Shown: one piece after another, positions 52,945-63,199 of the stretch
Layout: every line of letters starts with the position of its first letter
Position numbering within the stretch: the first letter of the stretch is position 1
Assembly (NCBI RefSeq): GCF_001183985.1
Contig: NZ_LFZW01000001.1
Coordinates: 683,620 to 747,619, forward strand
Length of the DNA stretch: 64,000 nt
Reading direction: 5' to 3'
From: Peribacillus loiseleuriae
GTDB taxonomy: Bacteria > Bacillota > Bacilli > Bacillales > DSM-1321
The notes under the pieces: generated by a model
The model's database searches: none
Told to the model about the DNA's origin: nothing
Seen by the model: the letters and a program-made list of their open reading frames with translations, nothing else
Position numbers and translations under genes: made by a program

Positions 52945-55173
52945 TTGAAGAACTTAAGGAAACTAGGAATCTTAACCTTGTCTACTGGTCTAGCAATTGG
53001 AGTACTGGCACCAAATGTTAGTGCAGCATCATTAGGAAATGAACAGCAGAATAACGTAAAAATTCAAATCTCTCAGGTTGATAGTGTTGTAACAAAAAGC
53101 CAGCTTATTAAGAAATTTAAGGAATTTTTCCCAAATCAGTTTAATTTCTTAAATGACAGTGATTTCAATATGGGCAGCGGACATCACTTTCCAGATGATG
53201 ATACGATTCGTTTTGACCTAAGCTTTCATAAAAACGTAAATGGTAAGCAAGTCTATGGGAGTGTTAGCTTTGTAGGGGATAAATTAGAAATTGGGAATTT
53301 TTATTATCAACCAGCTAACGCAGTGGATGCATTATTTCCAGCAAAATTAACGAAAGAAAAAGCGAAGGAGGCAGCTCTTGCATTTCTGAAAAAATTTCCG
53401 GAAAGCAGCGAATACAAGTTAGATACGGATTTCTACGACTACTATTCAAGTAATCAATTGCTTACAGAACCTATCCGCTATCCATTTTCTTTTATTCGTA
53501 CAAAAAATAGCATCCCTATTCAAGACCAACGGATTCAAATCACTGTGCTTGGAAATGGAGAAGTAAGTGATTTTAATCGTGATTTAAGCGGCAGCGGGTC
53601 TCTATCATATGATGATGTGACGAAGGTTTTACCTAAAAACGAGATGATTTCAAAGGTTAAAGAGAATCTATCAGTTGATTTACATTACATAATAGACTTT
53701 GATTATCGCACTGGTGATAAAAATGTGAAGCTCGTTTATCAACCAACTAGCAATGTAAATGGTGTACATGCCCTTTCTGGTGAGTGGCAAACGATGAATG
53801 GGTTTACTGCTAAGTATCCAGAACAAAATGAAATGGTGAAAGTTTCAGCTCAGCCAATCGAGCCGAAGCAAACCAATTTTTCTTTAGCAGATGCGAAGAC
53901 TTTTGCCGAAAAATTACTCGCGATTGATTCAAAAGACATAAAGCTAAGAATTGAATCCGTTGATGAGCGGAAAAATTACAACGGACAAGATGTGATAAGT
54001 ATTCAATACATGTATGAATACCGCAATGGCGGAACTGGGACAAACTTGGAGCTAGACAAACATACCGGGGAAATCATTCAGTATAACGATATTAAAAATG
54101 ATTTACGAATCGATATCGGTGAAAGTAAAAAAACGGCTCATACGATTTCTAGTGAAGAAGCTCTTAATCAAGCGGTGAAGTATTTGAAACAGTATTCCCC
54201 TTCTTATCTTCACAACTATGTGATGCCAACTGGAGAAACATATTATGATGAAGAAAGAGGTGTCTATCTTTTCAGCTTTCCAAGAGTCGTAAATAATATT
54301 CTCGTAAGTGGAGACCAAATTTCTGTTAGTGTATCGGCTGATGGCTCTTTACTTGGTCTGAATGTGAATAATATAGATATTGAAAACTGGCCGTCAATTG
54401 AAAAGGTGATTTCAAAGGAAAAAGCGAAAGCTATATATTTGAATCAACTAAACTTAGATCTTCAATATGTAAAAGAAGGGTTCGGCAAAAAGAGTGATCA
54501 GTACCATCTTGTGTATACACCAATATTCAACGAGAATCCGTTTAACTACCTAGATGCGAACACAGGTGAATGGACTAGTAGGATTGAGAATAATCGTAAA
54601 GTGATTTCACACCCTTGGGCAGAGAAGGAGCTTAATTATCTTATCCAAGCTGGAATTTTAAATGTAAAGGATGTAAAGACATTTGATGCGAATGCAAAGG
54701 TGACAAAAAGTGCAGCCCTTGAAGTGATCATGAAGTCAATCTCATATATCGATGCCGATTACTACTATGATCAAAGAAATAAAAGTCAATCGTTTGAAAA
54801 TATTAAACCTGATCACCCATTATATCAAGTGGTTGAACGAGCGGTTTCACAAGGTGTTCTAGGAAAAGAAGCAGCTACCTTAAATTTGGATGAGCGCCTA
54901 ACAAGAGAAGAACTAGCGGTTTGGTATGTACGTACATTAGGACTCGAGCAAGCAGCAAAAAGTCAAGGAATTTATCAGCTTAAATTTGCAGATGCCAAAG
55001 ATGTAAAGGCTGAAAATATTGGTTATGTCGCACTGGCACACTCATTAGGTTTATTAACGACGAGTAATAATAAATTTAACCCTAAACAAGAAGTGGCATA
55101 TGCAGATTTATCCATCTCGGCTGTCCGCTTAGCACATGAAGTGTATAAAAAAGGGATACAAATACAGTATTAA
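52945..55173 (+). CDS. Secreted YcdB/YcdC-repeat protein with SLH domains
   Basis: 742 residues. A signal peptide (about 1-30, ILTLSTGLAIGVLAPNVSAA) directs export. Two or more YcdB/YcdC modules (PepSY-like fold) follow: VDALFPAKLTKEKAKEAALA, LDTDFYDYYSS, then SLADAKTFAEKLLAIDS and SEEALNQAVKYLKQYSP. The C-terminal third has S-layer-homology-type repeats (HPWAEKELNYLIQAGIL, YQVVERAVSQGVLG, RLTREELAVWYVRTLGL, GYVALAHSLGLLT) that would bind secondary cell-wall polymer. Function of such proteins is unknown; cell-envelope location is likely. TTG 52945 is chosen as start because AGGAGGGG precedes it and the signal peptide begins there. A terminator follows at 55190. Confidence 0.87.
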   Translation: MKNLRKLGILTLSTGLAIGVLAPNVSAASLGNEQQNNVKIQISQVDSVVTKSQLIKKFKEFFPNQFNFLNDSDFNMGSGHHFPDDDTIRFDLSFHKNVNGKQVYGSVSFVGDKLEIGNFYYQPANAVDALFPAKLTKEKAKEAALAFLKKFPESSEYKLDTDFYDYYSSNQLLTEPIRYPFSFIRTKNSIPIQDQRIQITVLGNGEVSDFNRDLSGSGSLSYDDVTKVLPKNEMISKVKENLSVDLHYIIDFDYRTGDKNVKLVYQPTSNVNGVHALSGEWQTMNGFTAKYPEQNEMVKVSAQPIEPKQTNFSLADAKTFAEKLLAIDSKDIKLRIESVDERKNYNGQDVISIQYMYEYRNGGTGTNLELDKHTGEIIQYNDIKNDLRIDIGESKKTAHTISSEEALNQAVKYLKQYSPSYLHNYVMPTGETYYDEERGVYLFSFPRVVNNILVSGDQISVSVSADGSLLGLNVNNIDIENWPSIEKVISKEKAKAIYLNQLNLDLQYVKEGFGKKSDQYHLVYTPIFNENPFNYLDANTGEWTSRIENNRKVISHPWAEKELNYLIQAGILNVKDVKTFDANAKVTKSAALEVIMKSISYIDADYYYDQRNKSQSFENIKPDHPLYQVVERAVSQGVLGKEAATLNLDERLTREELAVWYVRTLGLEQAAKSQGIYQLKFADAKDVKAENIGYVALAHSLGLLTTSNNKFNPKQEVAYADLSISAVRLAHEVYKKGIQIQY

Positions 55174-55189
55174 AAAAACAAGGACCCAA

Positions 55190-55229
55190 AAGCGGATCTG
55201 TCTCCATTGGGCAGGTCCGCTCTTATTTT
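55190..55229 (+). terminator. Terminator of the YcdB-SLH gene
   Basis: AGCGGATCTGTC / GCAGGTCCGCT hairpin followed by CTTATTTT. Confidence 0.8.
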
Positions 55230-55471
55230 GTCATCCGATAAAATTTTCTTATAAAAGAAGCAAGCAACTAATCCAAAAAAAGTCCTTGAAACGCGACAAA
55301 GAAACCAAATAAAGCAGTAGCAATACTTAAATAACCATACCTATTTTTCCCACTTTTTATAGTTCGGGCTTACAGAATAATATTTTAAATGGAGTAAATT
55401 GGTTAACTCGAGAATGCGGGTTTGATCATTTTTTGTTCTATTACTATATTTTTACTCAACAAACAAAAATA
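55230..55471. other. Intergenic region with a minus-strand relic
   Basis: Minus strand reads KNRYGYLSIATALFGFFVAF then QGLFLD and a stop, a membrane-like fragment without start; I cannot assign it. Confidence 0.35.
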
Positions 55472-55606
55472 AACAATTATTTTATAAGGTTCCGTTTAAC
55501 TACTGAGCCTTTTTGTGCGTTTAAATAAAACCATAAATTTACAATCATCTAGGATTCTACTATCTGAATCTGTCGACAAAATCTACTAAACTTCGGGGAG
55601 TGACAG
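55472..55606. repeat. Direct repeat R3, copy 2
   Basis: ACAATTATTTTATAAGGTTC, GTTTAACTACTGAGCC, AAATAAAACCATAAATTTAC and CTTCGGGGAGTGACAG; about 85-90% identical by eye to 51991-52127. Confidence 0.85.
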
Positions 55607-55622
55607 TGGACTCATCTTAGTT

Positions 55623-55700
55623 GGCTAGTGACAGGTATTTGTCGTCTTTAATTGATCGAAATGAGGAAATGTTGAAGACAGATCTTGTTCACAGGTCAAT
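55623..55700 (+). pseudogene. Relic of the HNH nuclease 3' segment
   Basis: GACAGGTATTTGTCGTCTTT, AATTGATCGAAAT and ACAGATCTTGTTCACAGGTC match 1341-1410 of the HNH gene almost base for base. It carries no HNH core and is not translatable as a unit. It follows immediately after repeat R3. Confidence 0.85.
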
Positions 55701-55703
55701 CAG

Positions 55704-55805
55704 TTACTTACAGTATTTCTTGAAATCCCAAGTTTTTTTTGTAATTTGCCTCTGTGATAATCCTTCTACCACTTTTAAAAATTTGGTATTATGATATTGA
55801 GCCAT
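55704..55805 (-). pseudogene. IS21-like transposase N-terminal relic
   Basis: ATG 55805 behind AAAAGGAGGATCAAA reads MAQYHNTKFLKVVEGLSQRQ ITKK, then a frameshift at an A8 run turns LGISRNTVSK into TWDFKKYCK and a stop. EGLSQRQIAKKLGISRNTV is the classic HTH opening of IstA-type transposases. Only about 35 residues remain. Confidence 0.75.
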
Positions 55806-56009
55806 TTTGATCCTCCTTTTGTCCTCTTCTCATGTAGATTGTTTTGTCACTATCTATCATAAGAGAGGGATATGAAATTGGAAATCGTGTGGCTCATTTT
55901 TTATGTGATTAAATCATTGAAAAATGGCTCAAATCTAAATTATCAAAGGCAATTGGAGTAAAATGATCGGTGATAGTTTGCGGGACTATATTTTTTATGG
56001 GAGGGTTAA

Positions 56010-56624
56010 ATGATGACAAAGGCAGAAATGATGGATAAATATTTTGATTCTTATGGAAAAAGAATTAGTAGTGCTGAGATTTGTAAAGCTGTAGATTCAA
56101 TCTTCAAAATTAATTTAGACGAGATACCTATTTTATCTAAAGAGATGGAGGGGGCAGTTGGGGTTTCTTTCTCAACAGGAAATGTACTTGCATCTAGAGA
56201 GGCAATGGATGTACGTTTAAATCAATATGACAAGGAAATAACAGGAGCAGAAATTCGCAAGGTGATAAATGAAATTCTTGGTGTTAATTTAGATGCGATA
56301 TCTTCATTAGAAGGAGCCAGAATTTCTTTATATTCAAAAGGTCAGTGGGTTGTTCAACATGAAAAGGACTTATTTGTGGTAGATACTGGAGCTGGAGACG
56401 TCGATGTGAAGGTCTATCCTACAAACTATTTCACTGAACAAACTGGGTTAGTAAAATTACCAACTGACTTACAACATTCACTAACGAGCATAGGGTATTC
56501 CTATGATGAGAAAATTGGTAGTTACTATTTCTCAAACCCCACGGGTGAAGCTGTCCCAGATGCCTTCAAAGGAAAAACAATAGGAGCAATCCTTAAAGTC
56601 ATTCAATATTCATTCTCAAATTAA
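56010..56624 (+). CDS. Unknown protein with internal duplication
   Basis: 204 residues; the opening block MDKYFDSYGKRISSAEICKA followed by VDSIFKINLDEI recurs as VRLNQYDKEITGAEIRKVIN EILGVNLDAI (residues about 9-40 and 70-100). Thus the first half contains two copies of a 32-residue helical unit. The rest (LYSKGQWVVQHEKDLFVVDT onward) is not familiar. No signal peptide or membrane segment. GGGAGGGTTAAATG provides its ribosome binding site. It stands alone with a terminator downstream. I do not recognise it. Confidence 0.75.
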   Translation: MMTKAEMMDKYFDSYGKRISSAEICKAVDSIFKINLDEIPILSKEMEGAVGVSFSTGNVLASREAMDVRLNQYDKEITGAEIRKVINEILGVNLDAISSLEGARISLYSKGQWVVQHEKDLFVVDTGAGDVDVKVYPTNYFTEQTGLVKLPTDLQHSLTSIGYSYDEKIGSYYFSNPTGEAVPDAFKGKTIGAILKVIQYSFSN

Positions 56625-56727
56625 TAAAGAGGCTGGTAGATAGGTACGTTAGTAGTTGGGGATCGAGCTGTAATGAACAGGGAAGTTTACAGTGTCAAAG
56701 GAAATTTCCATTTCCATATTAGATAAA

Positions 56728-56772
56728 AGAGTCATATAAGGCGAGGATGATTCCCGCTTTATATGACTTATC
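56728..56772. terminator. Bidirectional terminator between convergent genes
   Basis: Hairpin AGTCATATAAGGCG / CGCTTTATATGACT, with T-rich DNA on either side. Confidence 0.8.
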
Positions 56773-56799
56773 ATCTTTACTTATGAAAACTCAAGGTTC

Positions 56800-58443
56800 T
56801 TATTTTCCAAAAGAAGATAAGAATTTAACCCGGTCTCCCATAGGAGGAGTATTATGATCAGTTAAAGCTACTTCTAGGACTGCTGGCCCATTTAAATTCA
56901 GTAAGTTATTAATCATGTCTTGGTTAATATCTAGCAGTTCAGTTACTCGAAAACTTGGTATATCCATAGCTGCAGCCAACGCACTAATATTAATTGAATT
57001 TTGCTCAAAAGATGGGTGAGTACGGTGGAATTGTAATGCATGCCCATGGTATACCATACCTAAACGAGCATTATTCATAACAATAAACAAAATTGGTAAA
57101 TTATATTCCTTTGCTGTTAATATTTCCATTCCATGCATGAAGAAGCAACCATCACCTGTGATACAGACAACAGGGCGTTCAGGTTCAGCTAACTTTGAGC
57201 CTATGGCAGACCCAATCCCACTTCCCATTGCGCCGAAATGGACATTAATATTATAGGTATCATAATCTAAAACCTTCATGTGATGAATGACATAGGCCAT
57301 AAATTCACCAATATCAATGGCATACCTAGTGGAGGAAGGTAAATACCTTTGAATATTTAATAGGACGTTTTTCGTGTTATACTCCCCTATATCCTCAATA
57401 AACTCTTTCTTTACTTTAACCTCAAGTTTATCCCTTTTTCTTGTTATCCCTTTAGTTCTTAATTCTTCTATAAGAAATAATAAACTTAAATTTATATCAC
57501 CTAGCACAGGCACATCAACCTCATATTTCCGGTTGAACACCGATTGATCAAAGTCCATTTGTATAGAAAAACGATTTTTCGTAAGACTTAAGTTGTAGTT
57601 ATTTGTTGCTGTTTCTCCCAAGCTTGAACCCACGATTAATAATACTTGTCCATCTCCTTCAGCTATCAATGCTGAGGCAGCCTCGTGGCCAGCAAAACCG
57701 AAAACGCCTACTAGAAGCGGATGATCCTCTGGGATGTACCCCTTTGCTTGCGGTGTTGTGATAATCGGCCAATTCAGCATTTCTGCTAACTCTATTAATT
57801 GTTCAACTGAATTCCTTACTCCTTGTCCTACAAAGATGTATCCCTTTTCTCTTTTTACTAGCTCATTGGCTACATTTTTTATGGTGTCGAGATTAGGAAC
57901 CATTTTTTTTCTTTTAGATGGAGCTGGTATTTCAATGTTTTGAACCATTTCATGTTGAACATCAATTGGTATAGCAATATGCACTGGACCAGGTACTCCA
58001 GATATAGCGATTTCTGCGGCTTTTACTACTTCTTTGAGTAAATCCTTAGATTCTTTAACCGTTACACTATATTTGGTAACTGGTCGAAAGATCGGTTCGG
58101 CATCCAATTCTTGAGAAGCATTTAAACCGATTGTATTAACCGGAACAGCACCGGTTAAAAATAAAACCGGTAAATGCTCCCGCATGGCATTTGCAGCACC
58201 TGTTACTAGGTTTGTTCCACCAGGTCCACTACAGCCAATACATACACTCATCTGGTCTGTGTATTTTGCGTAAGCTGCAGCCATGTATGATGCTGCTCCT
58301 TCATGTTTTGTTACAATCGGTGTTAATTCACTCATATCATTAAGCTCATCAAAAAATGCATTGACAGAACCTGCTGGAATACCAAAAATATGTTGAACGC
58401 CGTTACCTTTTAAATATTCTAAGACCATACGAGCTGCTTTCAT
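56800..58443 (-). CDS. Acetolactate synthase-like thiamine-diphosphate enzyme
   Basis: 547 residues, three ThDP-enzyme domains. The Pyr domain opens KGNGVQHIFGIPAGSVNAFF and has the catalytic Glu in VTKHEGAASYMAAAYAKYTD, followed by GCSGPGGTNLVTGAANAM. The middle domain (about 190-330) is PVHIAIPIDVQ to VPVLGDINLSL. The PP domain has the Mg-ThDP motif CITGDGCFFMHGMEILTAKE with IVMNNARLGM. These features match acetolactate synthase, pyruvate oxidase and related enzymes; the short C-terminus and NARLGMVYHGH favour a catabolic acetolactate synthase (AlsS-like), though without certainty. ATG 58443 follows AAAAGGAGAATCATT. The open frame continues 48 codons upstream only because it runs through a MITE. 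No decarboxylase gene adjoins. Confidence 0.88.
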   Translation of the reverse strand: MKAARMVLEYLKGNGVQHIFGIPAGSVNAFFDELNDMSELTPIVTKHEGAASYMAAAYAKYTDQMSVCIGCSGPGGTNLVTGAANAMREHLPVLFLTGAVPVNTIGLNASQELDAEPIFRPVTKYSVTVKESKDLLKEVVKAAEIAISGVPGPVHIAIPIDVQHEMVQNIEIPAPSKRKKMVPNLDTIKNVANELVKREKGYIFVGQGVRNSVEQLIELAEMLNWPIITTPQAKGYIPEDHPLLVGVFGFAGHEAASALIAEGDGQVLLIVGSSLGETATNNYNLSLTKNRFSIQMDFDQSVFNRKYEVDVPVLGDINLSLLFLIEELRTKGITRKRDKLEVKVKKEFIEDIGEYNTKNVLLNIQRYLPSSTRYAIDIGEFMAYVIHHMKVLDYDTYNINVHFGAMGSGIGSAIGSKLAEPERPVVCITGDGCFFMHGMEILTAKEYNLPILFIVMNNARLGMVYHGHALQFHRTHPSFEQNSINISALAAAMDIPSFRVTELLDINQDMINNLLNLNGPAVLEVALTDHNTPPMGDRVKFLSSFGK

Positions 58444-58464
58444 AATGATTCTCCTTTTATTTAT

Positions 58465-58604
58465 GGCTGTGTTATATGATGCTGTTGATTTTTGGCTCAT
58501 TTTAGCTCTACCTCCATGAAACGATGGGAGAAAGCGAGCTTTCTCTCTCGTTTCACACGAATGAGCCAAAACTCTTTTTAATAACAATGTTATTTAACAC
58601 AGCC
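58465..58604. mobile_element. 140-bp MITE with exact 8-bp target duplication
   Basis: Ends GGCTGTGTTA (58465) and TAACACAGCC (58604) are exact inverted repeats. Internal arms TTGGCTCATT / AATGAGCCAA and GAAACGA / TCGTTTC continue the palindrome. The direct duplication TTATTTAT flanks it on both sides (58457-58464 and 58605-58612). No protein is encoded. It lies 21 bp upstream of the AlsS-like start, within its leader. Confidence 0.92.
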
Positions 58605-58650
58605 TTATTTATAAGATAAGAAAGTATAAGTTTTTGTACTTAGTTTTGAT

Positions 58651-58774
58651 GTCTGGCGTAAGCAGCTTAGCCCCTCGGGATCATAAGCCACACATGAATT
58701 GAAGGCAAAGAACTCCTTCTATTCATCTGCGTTCTTATGCCTGCCTTAGGTTGAACAAGGCGCTTACGCTTTTC
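58651..58774. repeat. Large Bacillus-type intergenic hairpin
   Basis: GGCGTAAGC...CATAAGCC at the left and CTTATGCC...GGCGCTTACGC plus TTTTC at the right fold into a long imperfect hairpin. Similar hairpins with GGCATAAGCC and GGCGCTT arms are frequent in Bacillus genomes. Confidence 0.7.
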
Positions 58775-58789
58775 TAATAAAATAGAACT

Positions 58790-61576
58790 CTATTGGAAAT
58801 ATTCCTTCATAATATCTTCAGCCTTCATTGGCTTACTAAAAAAATACCCTTGCATGAAATGGCAATTTTGTGCCGATAAAAATTCTGCCTGTTCTTTTGT
58901 TTCAACCCCTTCAGCAATTACTTCAAGGTTTAAATTTTGAGCGAGAGTGATGATGGTTTTTGTAATGGCTGCTGCATCATCACTGAGCATTTCTTGTACA
59001 AAGGATTTATCAATTTTTAATGTGGAAATCGGCAAATTTTTCAAATAACCTAAAGATGAATATCCGGTACCAAAATCATCAATAGCTAAGTTTATCCCCA
59101 GTCCATTTAATTGCGTCATCGTTTTTAAAGTTAACTCTGTATTTTTAACAATCAAATTTTCTGTAAGTTCTAGTTGTAAATACTCAGGTGACAGATCTGT
59201 TTCTTTTAGGATATTTTTTACAATGGAAAATAAGTTATTCTGTTCGAACTGATGGACGGATAAATTTACGGACATATTAATTAAAGGGTATCCTTGATTA
59301 TGCCATTCCTTTAATTGTTTGCAAGCTTCTTTAAGAACCCACTCACCTATAGGGACGATCAAACCTGTTTCTTCAGCAATTGGAATAAACTTCTCTGGGG
59401 ATATCATGCCTTGTTTTCGATGATTCCATCTCAGTAAAGCTTCTACGCCCTTAATCCTATTTGTTTTATAGTTTATTTGTGGCTGATAGAAGATAATAAG
59501 TTCATCTTCCTCTAAAGCCTTATATAAAGCATTTTCAAGCTTGATACTTTCAAAAGTTCTTGTATCCATCCCTTCGCTAAAAAAATGGTATATATTACCC
59601 GGTGTTTCTTTCGATTTGTACATAGCTGTATCTGCATTTTTGATTAATGTTTCTGTAGTATCGCCGTTATCAGGAAACAGGCTTATACCAATACTTGTTT
59701 TAATATATATTTCATTGTCTATTAGGTTAAAGGGTTTAGAAAAAGAAGCATTTATACAATTAATAACCTTTAAAATTTCATTTTTACTTTTAATATTAGG
59801 TAGGTAGATAGTAAATTCATCCCCTCCTTGCCGTGATAAGGTTGCACATTTCGGAACGCAAGCACTTAAACGTTTGGCAACATCTTGGAGCAATAGATCC
59901 CCAAAGCTATGACCTAGAGAATCGTTTACTAACTTAAAACGGTCTAAATCCAAATATAGAACTGCTAATTTTTCTCCATTCGCTCTTGCATAATTCAGTC
60001 CTTGAGTTAGCCTGTCTAGTAAAAGAATCCTGTTAGGTAAACCTGTTAAACTATCAAAATAAGCATGGTATTTAATCTTTTCTTCCAGTTGCTTTCTTTG
60101 AGTTATATCTTTAAATGTGACAACTTCTCCTATAACCTCGTCGCCTTCTTTTATTAAGGAGATGACATATTCGACTGGAAAGTTGGAGTTGTCCTTTCTA
60201 AAAAATAACCTACTTTTAAAGAAGCTATCATAATTTGTATTTAAAAAAGATGAAATAATCTTTTCTTCCCCTGTATCACTTCCATTCATAATAATATCGA
60301 CTGATTTTTCAATTAATTCTCCTTCTGTTTCATAACCCAACATGTGTGCACCTGCTGGATTGCAGAATGTAATGTTTCGATCAAGATCTAATCCAAAGAT
60401 TCCTTCACCTGCAGAATTGAGAATTAACTCTTTTTCACGGCTAAGCTGCTGTAACTCTGCTACAACTCTTTCAAGTTCTTTATTTTTTACGATAATTTCC
60501 GAGGTTCTCTCCTCGATAATAATCTCTTGCTTTTCCATATATAACAGGTTTGATAATGTAGAGGCTGTGGTGTCAATAATTGATTGGGCTAGCTGTAATT
60601 GAGGTTCTGAATAGAAAAGTGCTTTTTCTTCAAGATTAACAATAGAGATTTGCCCTAAAATTTCACCCATTGAAATCAAAGGAAACATAACTAGACCCTT
60701 TATGCCAAAATTGCGACAAACATCATGATTAGGTCTTTCATCCTCAAATACATCTGGAATAAGAATGGCTTTTTTTGTTTCGAAAACCTCCTGCATCAGA
60801 GCATCATTGCTTTGGTCAATTTTTATTTTGTTATGTGTTTTTATCCAATTTTCTTCTGTCCAATCACTATCTTTACTCAACTTAGCCGGCTTAATTCTTT
60901 TTTCGGCTAAAGGGTCTAATAAGTGAACACCTATATTGTAATTATCTAAAACCTTTGCTAAGGAGAAAAAGCATGTATCAAGGCTCTCTTGTAGTGAGGA
61001 GCACATTGATAAGTCACGTGTAACATCAAGCAACAACTGCTTTTCTTTAATGAGGTGTTCTTTATGAGCTAAGTTGTTTGCGTTTTGAAGAGCAACAGCA
61101 GCCATATTTACATAGGCCTCAACCGTTTGAATTTCCTCGTCTGTTAAGTTCATTGGAATTCCATAATCAAATAAAAAGACAAGACCAAATAACTCTTGTT
61201 CAAAAGAGATAGGAAGAGCTAATAAAGATTTAATATGAAACCCCTCAACAGCTCTGGGATCAGGTCGATTATCCTTTGAGGTATCAGGAATATAGATGGT
61301 TTTCTTTGTTTCAATCACTTCTTTTGCCAGTAAATCTATTTCAGTTTCAATTACATGCATATCCAACGTCCAGCCATTAATAACTTCTGGTTTTCCTACA
61401 TAACCTCTGAATGTTCCATCCTTTTGCGGCAAATAAATGCCCACAGAATCACATTGGACGATTTCTTCAGATATTGCTAATGTTACCTGCTCCAACACTT
61501 CACGTAAATCTAGCTTCATATTTATCATTTTCGTTATATTGGCAAGCCGAGAATACCTCGTTTGTTCCCTAAACAT
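58790..61576 (-). CDS. GAF-GAF-PAS-GGDEF-EAL signalling protein
   Basis: 928 residues, soluble. GAF domains at about 20-165 and 175-345, a short coiled coil, a PAS domain (about 375-490, [20 protein letters not shown]), a GGDEF domain (about 500-655) with the active-site [14 protein letters not shown], and an EAL domain (about 670-925) with [42 protein letters not shown] and EGVETKEQ. Both c-di-GMP synthesis and hydrolysis motifs look intact, so it could be bifunctional, with one activity controlled by the sensory domains. In Bacillus c-di-GMP governs motility and biofilm. The ligands are unknown. Start ATG 61576 is preceded by a weak GGGG. Confidence 0.93.
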   Translation of the reverse strand: MFREQTRYSRLANITKMINMKLDLREVLEQVTLAISEEIVQCDSVGIYLPQKDGTFRGYVGKPEVINGWTLDMHVIETEIDLLAKEVIETKKTIYIPDTSKDNRPDPRAVEGFHIKSLLALPISFEQELFGLVFLFDYGIPMNLTDEEIQTVEAYVNMAAVALQNANNLAHKEHLIKEKQLLLDVTRDLSMCSSLQESLDTCFFSLAKVLDNYNIGVHLLDPLAEKRIKPAKLSKDSDWTEENWIKTHNKIKIDQSNDALMQEVFETKKAILIPDVFEDERPNHDVCRNFGIKGLVMFPLISMGEILGQISIVNLEEKALFYSEPQLQLAQSIIDTTASTLSNLLYMEKQEIIIEERTSEIIVKNKELERVVAELQQLSREKELILNSAGEGIFGLDLDRNITFCNPAGAHMLGYETEGELIEKSVDIIMNGSDTGEEKIISSFLNTNYDSFFKSRLFFRKDNSNFPVEYVISLIKEGDEVIGEVVTFKDITQRKQLEEKIKYHAYFDSLTGLPNRILLLDRLTQGLNYARANGEKLAVLYLDLDRFKLVNDSLGHSFGDLLLQDVAKRLSACVPKCATLSRQGGDEFTIYLPNIKSKNEILKVINCINASFSKPFNLIDNEIYIKTSIGISLFPDNGDTTETLIKNADTAMYKSKETPGNIYHFFSEGMDTRTFESIKLENALYKALEEDELIIFYQPQINYKTNRIKGVEALLRWNHRKQGMISPEKFIPIAEETGLIVPIGEWVLKEACKQLKEWHNQGYPLINMSVNLSVHQFEQNNLFSIVKNILKETDLSPEYLQLELTENLIVKNTELTLKTMTQLNGLGINLAIDDFGTGYSSLGYLKNLPISTLKIDKSFVQEMLSDDAAAITKTIITLAQNLNLEVIAEGVETKEQAEFLSAQNCHFMQGYFFSKPMKAEDIMKEYFQ

Positions 61577-61948
61577 TTAAACGAACCCCAATCTTTTATC
61601 ATTATCGATTTTATTATCGTGTTGTATGAACCCTTGTTAAATATTTGCTTCATTAGCGTCGAATGAACGATCTATTAAATTCTTCATACTAAGTTTAGGT
61701 CATATCTCATGTTTTTTATTTTACATTAGTAATAAACAGATTAGTGAAAAAATATAAAAATATAAAAATCAGTAAAAAACAATAGGTATGCTTTTTTTAG
61801 TAGGTGGATTAGAGATAAGTTAAACTACTTAACCATTTGATCACGCGTGTTGATTATCTAGTTTATTCCAATAAAATATAAACAAAAAGAGAGACTCCTC
61901 TAGTAAAATGTAAGTGCGAACAAACATTTACGAAACGAGGAATCTCTC
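61577..61948. other. A+T-rich region before the transposase relic
   Basis: No gene is visible. The left end of the broken transposable element (AAGAGAGACTCCTCTAGTAA and GAGGAATCTCTC, 61888-61948) occupies the last 60 bp. Confidence 0.5.
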
Positions 61949-62166
61949 ATGAACAAGCATACCACGTTCCAAAATATGATTCAAAATTTTCTTTCAAAAA
62001 ACGAGCTACAAGCGATTTTAAAGGAGTTAGACTATGCAGATACAGCGCGCAAATGCACCGTTTCTACACTCCTTTTGTAACTTGTCACAGCTGCAGCGAA
62101 TGAATGGAAAAGTTTGCGCCATTCGGCTGATGTAGGACCAAGTGCTGGGCTTATTTCCGTTGACCA
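61949..62166 (+). pseudogene. Transposase N-terminal half (IS4-type), broken
   Basis: MNKHTTFQNMIQNFLSKNEL, QAILKELDYADTARKCTVST then a TAA, followed in frame by WKSLRHSADVGPSAGLISVD. This matches the N-terminus of a family of DDE transposases whose C-terminus is found at 63200-63733. It ends abruptly where the polyprenyl-synthetase relic begins. Confidence 0.8.
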
Positions 62167-63177
62167 TTCATTGACGATCTTCTCGATGCCAAAGTCTTAT
62201 CTGAAAAAGAGAAAAGGCAATATTCCGATTTAATACGTACTACACTTATCACAGGATCTGTTCCGGAATTGGGAGAGTGGATTGGAAAAAATTCAGAACT
62301 AATCCGCTATATTTATACGGGACTCCGAGATGCCTTTGAGTATATGAAGGCCTATCAGCGACCAGAGACAAGAAAAAATTTCTTCGAGCAGTCCTATGTG
62401 TTTTTTCATTCCCAAGAAGTGGACCGTGTAAAAGATCTATCCAATGCAAATTACACCAATGAAGAGCTTTATATCCCGATTATTTTAAAATCCTCTTCTT
62501 CACGTTTGATTGTCCGTTCAGTAATCAGTGCCTCTTTGGACGAGGGTTTTGACAACCGAACATTCTTTTATGGAATTTACAACCAGCTGGCTGATGATTT
62601 TGCAGATATGTTTGATGATATGAAGGACAGTGTGGTAACGCCCTATACTTATTAGATGAAATATCATGATAAACGTCCTGATCTTATCAATCTCTTTGAA
62701 TTATACTGGACGGTCATCTCCCATTTGATCCATAATATGTATCATTCAGATACTAAGACCTGTGAAGTGATTTTGGATCGTGCGATAAATGGCCTGAAAC
62801 GATTTAAAGAACGAATGGGCATAAAGAAATACAACGAGGTTATGGCGTTATTTGCTCCTAAAAATCCAAACTTCAATCGTGTAATCAAAAAAACGGTTCA
62901 AAAAGCAGATGATGTGGATCTCTTTGATAAATTGCTTCGGGACCATATGATTACCATCCTGAAAAATGAGCGGAAAGAGCAGGAAGAATTTTTAGATACG
63001 ATACAAAGCGTACGCAATCAGATCAACAACATCTTACATATTTCTAAAACCGATCATGTTTCTTTGATGGAAGAGCCAATCATTGATGCTGCAAATTACA
63101 GTTTGGAAGGCGATGGCAAGCGATTGAGGCCAATCGTGACTTGGGTCAAGGGCGTTATAGAAGTTTCACTTTATTAA
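62167..63177 (+). pseudogene. Polyprenyl synthetase family relic, two lesions
   Basis: The frame begins mid-gene at FIDDLLDAKVLSEKEKRQYS and runs LIRTTLITGSVPELGEWIGK, YIYTGLRDAFEYMKAYQRPE to TPYTY, then TAG 62653, and continues in the same frame MKYHDKRPDLINLFELYWTV to YSLEGDGKRLRPIVTWV. GDGKRLRP is the first conserved motif of trans-prenyltransferases, preceded in this subfamily by a long N-terminal region. Homology stops after TWV, before the DDxxD motifs, so the catalytic part is gone. Both ends are cut; the flanks are halves of a transposase. Confidence 0.82.
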
Positions 63178-63199
63178 AAGAGGTCCATGAGTGTGTTCA

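Noticed and set aside
58444-58587. 48-codon N-terminal extension of the AlsS-like protein
   Set aside because: The extension is produced by reading through the 140-bp MITE; family homology and the ribosome binding site place the start at 58443.
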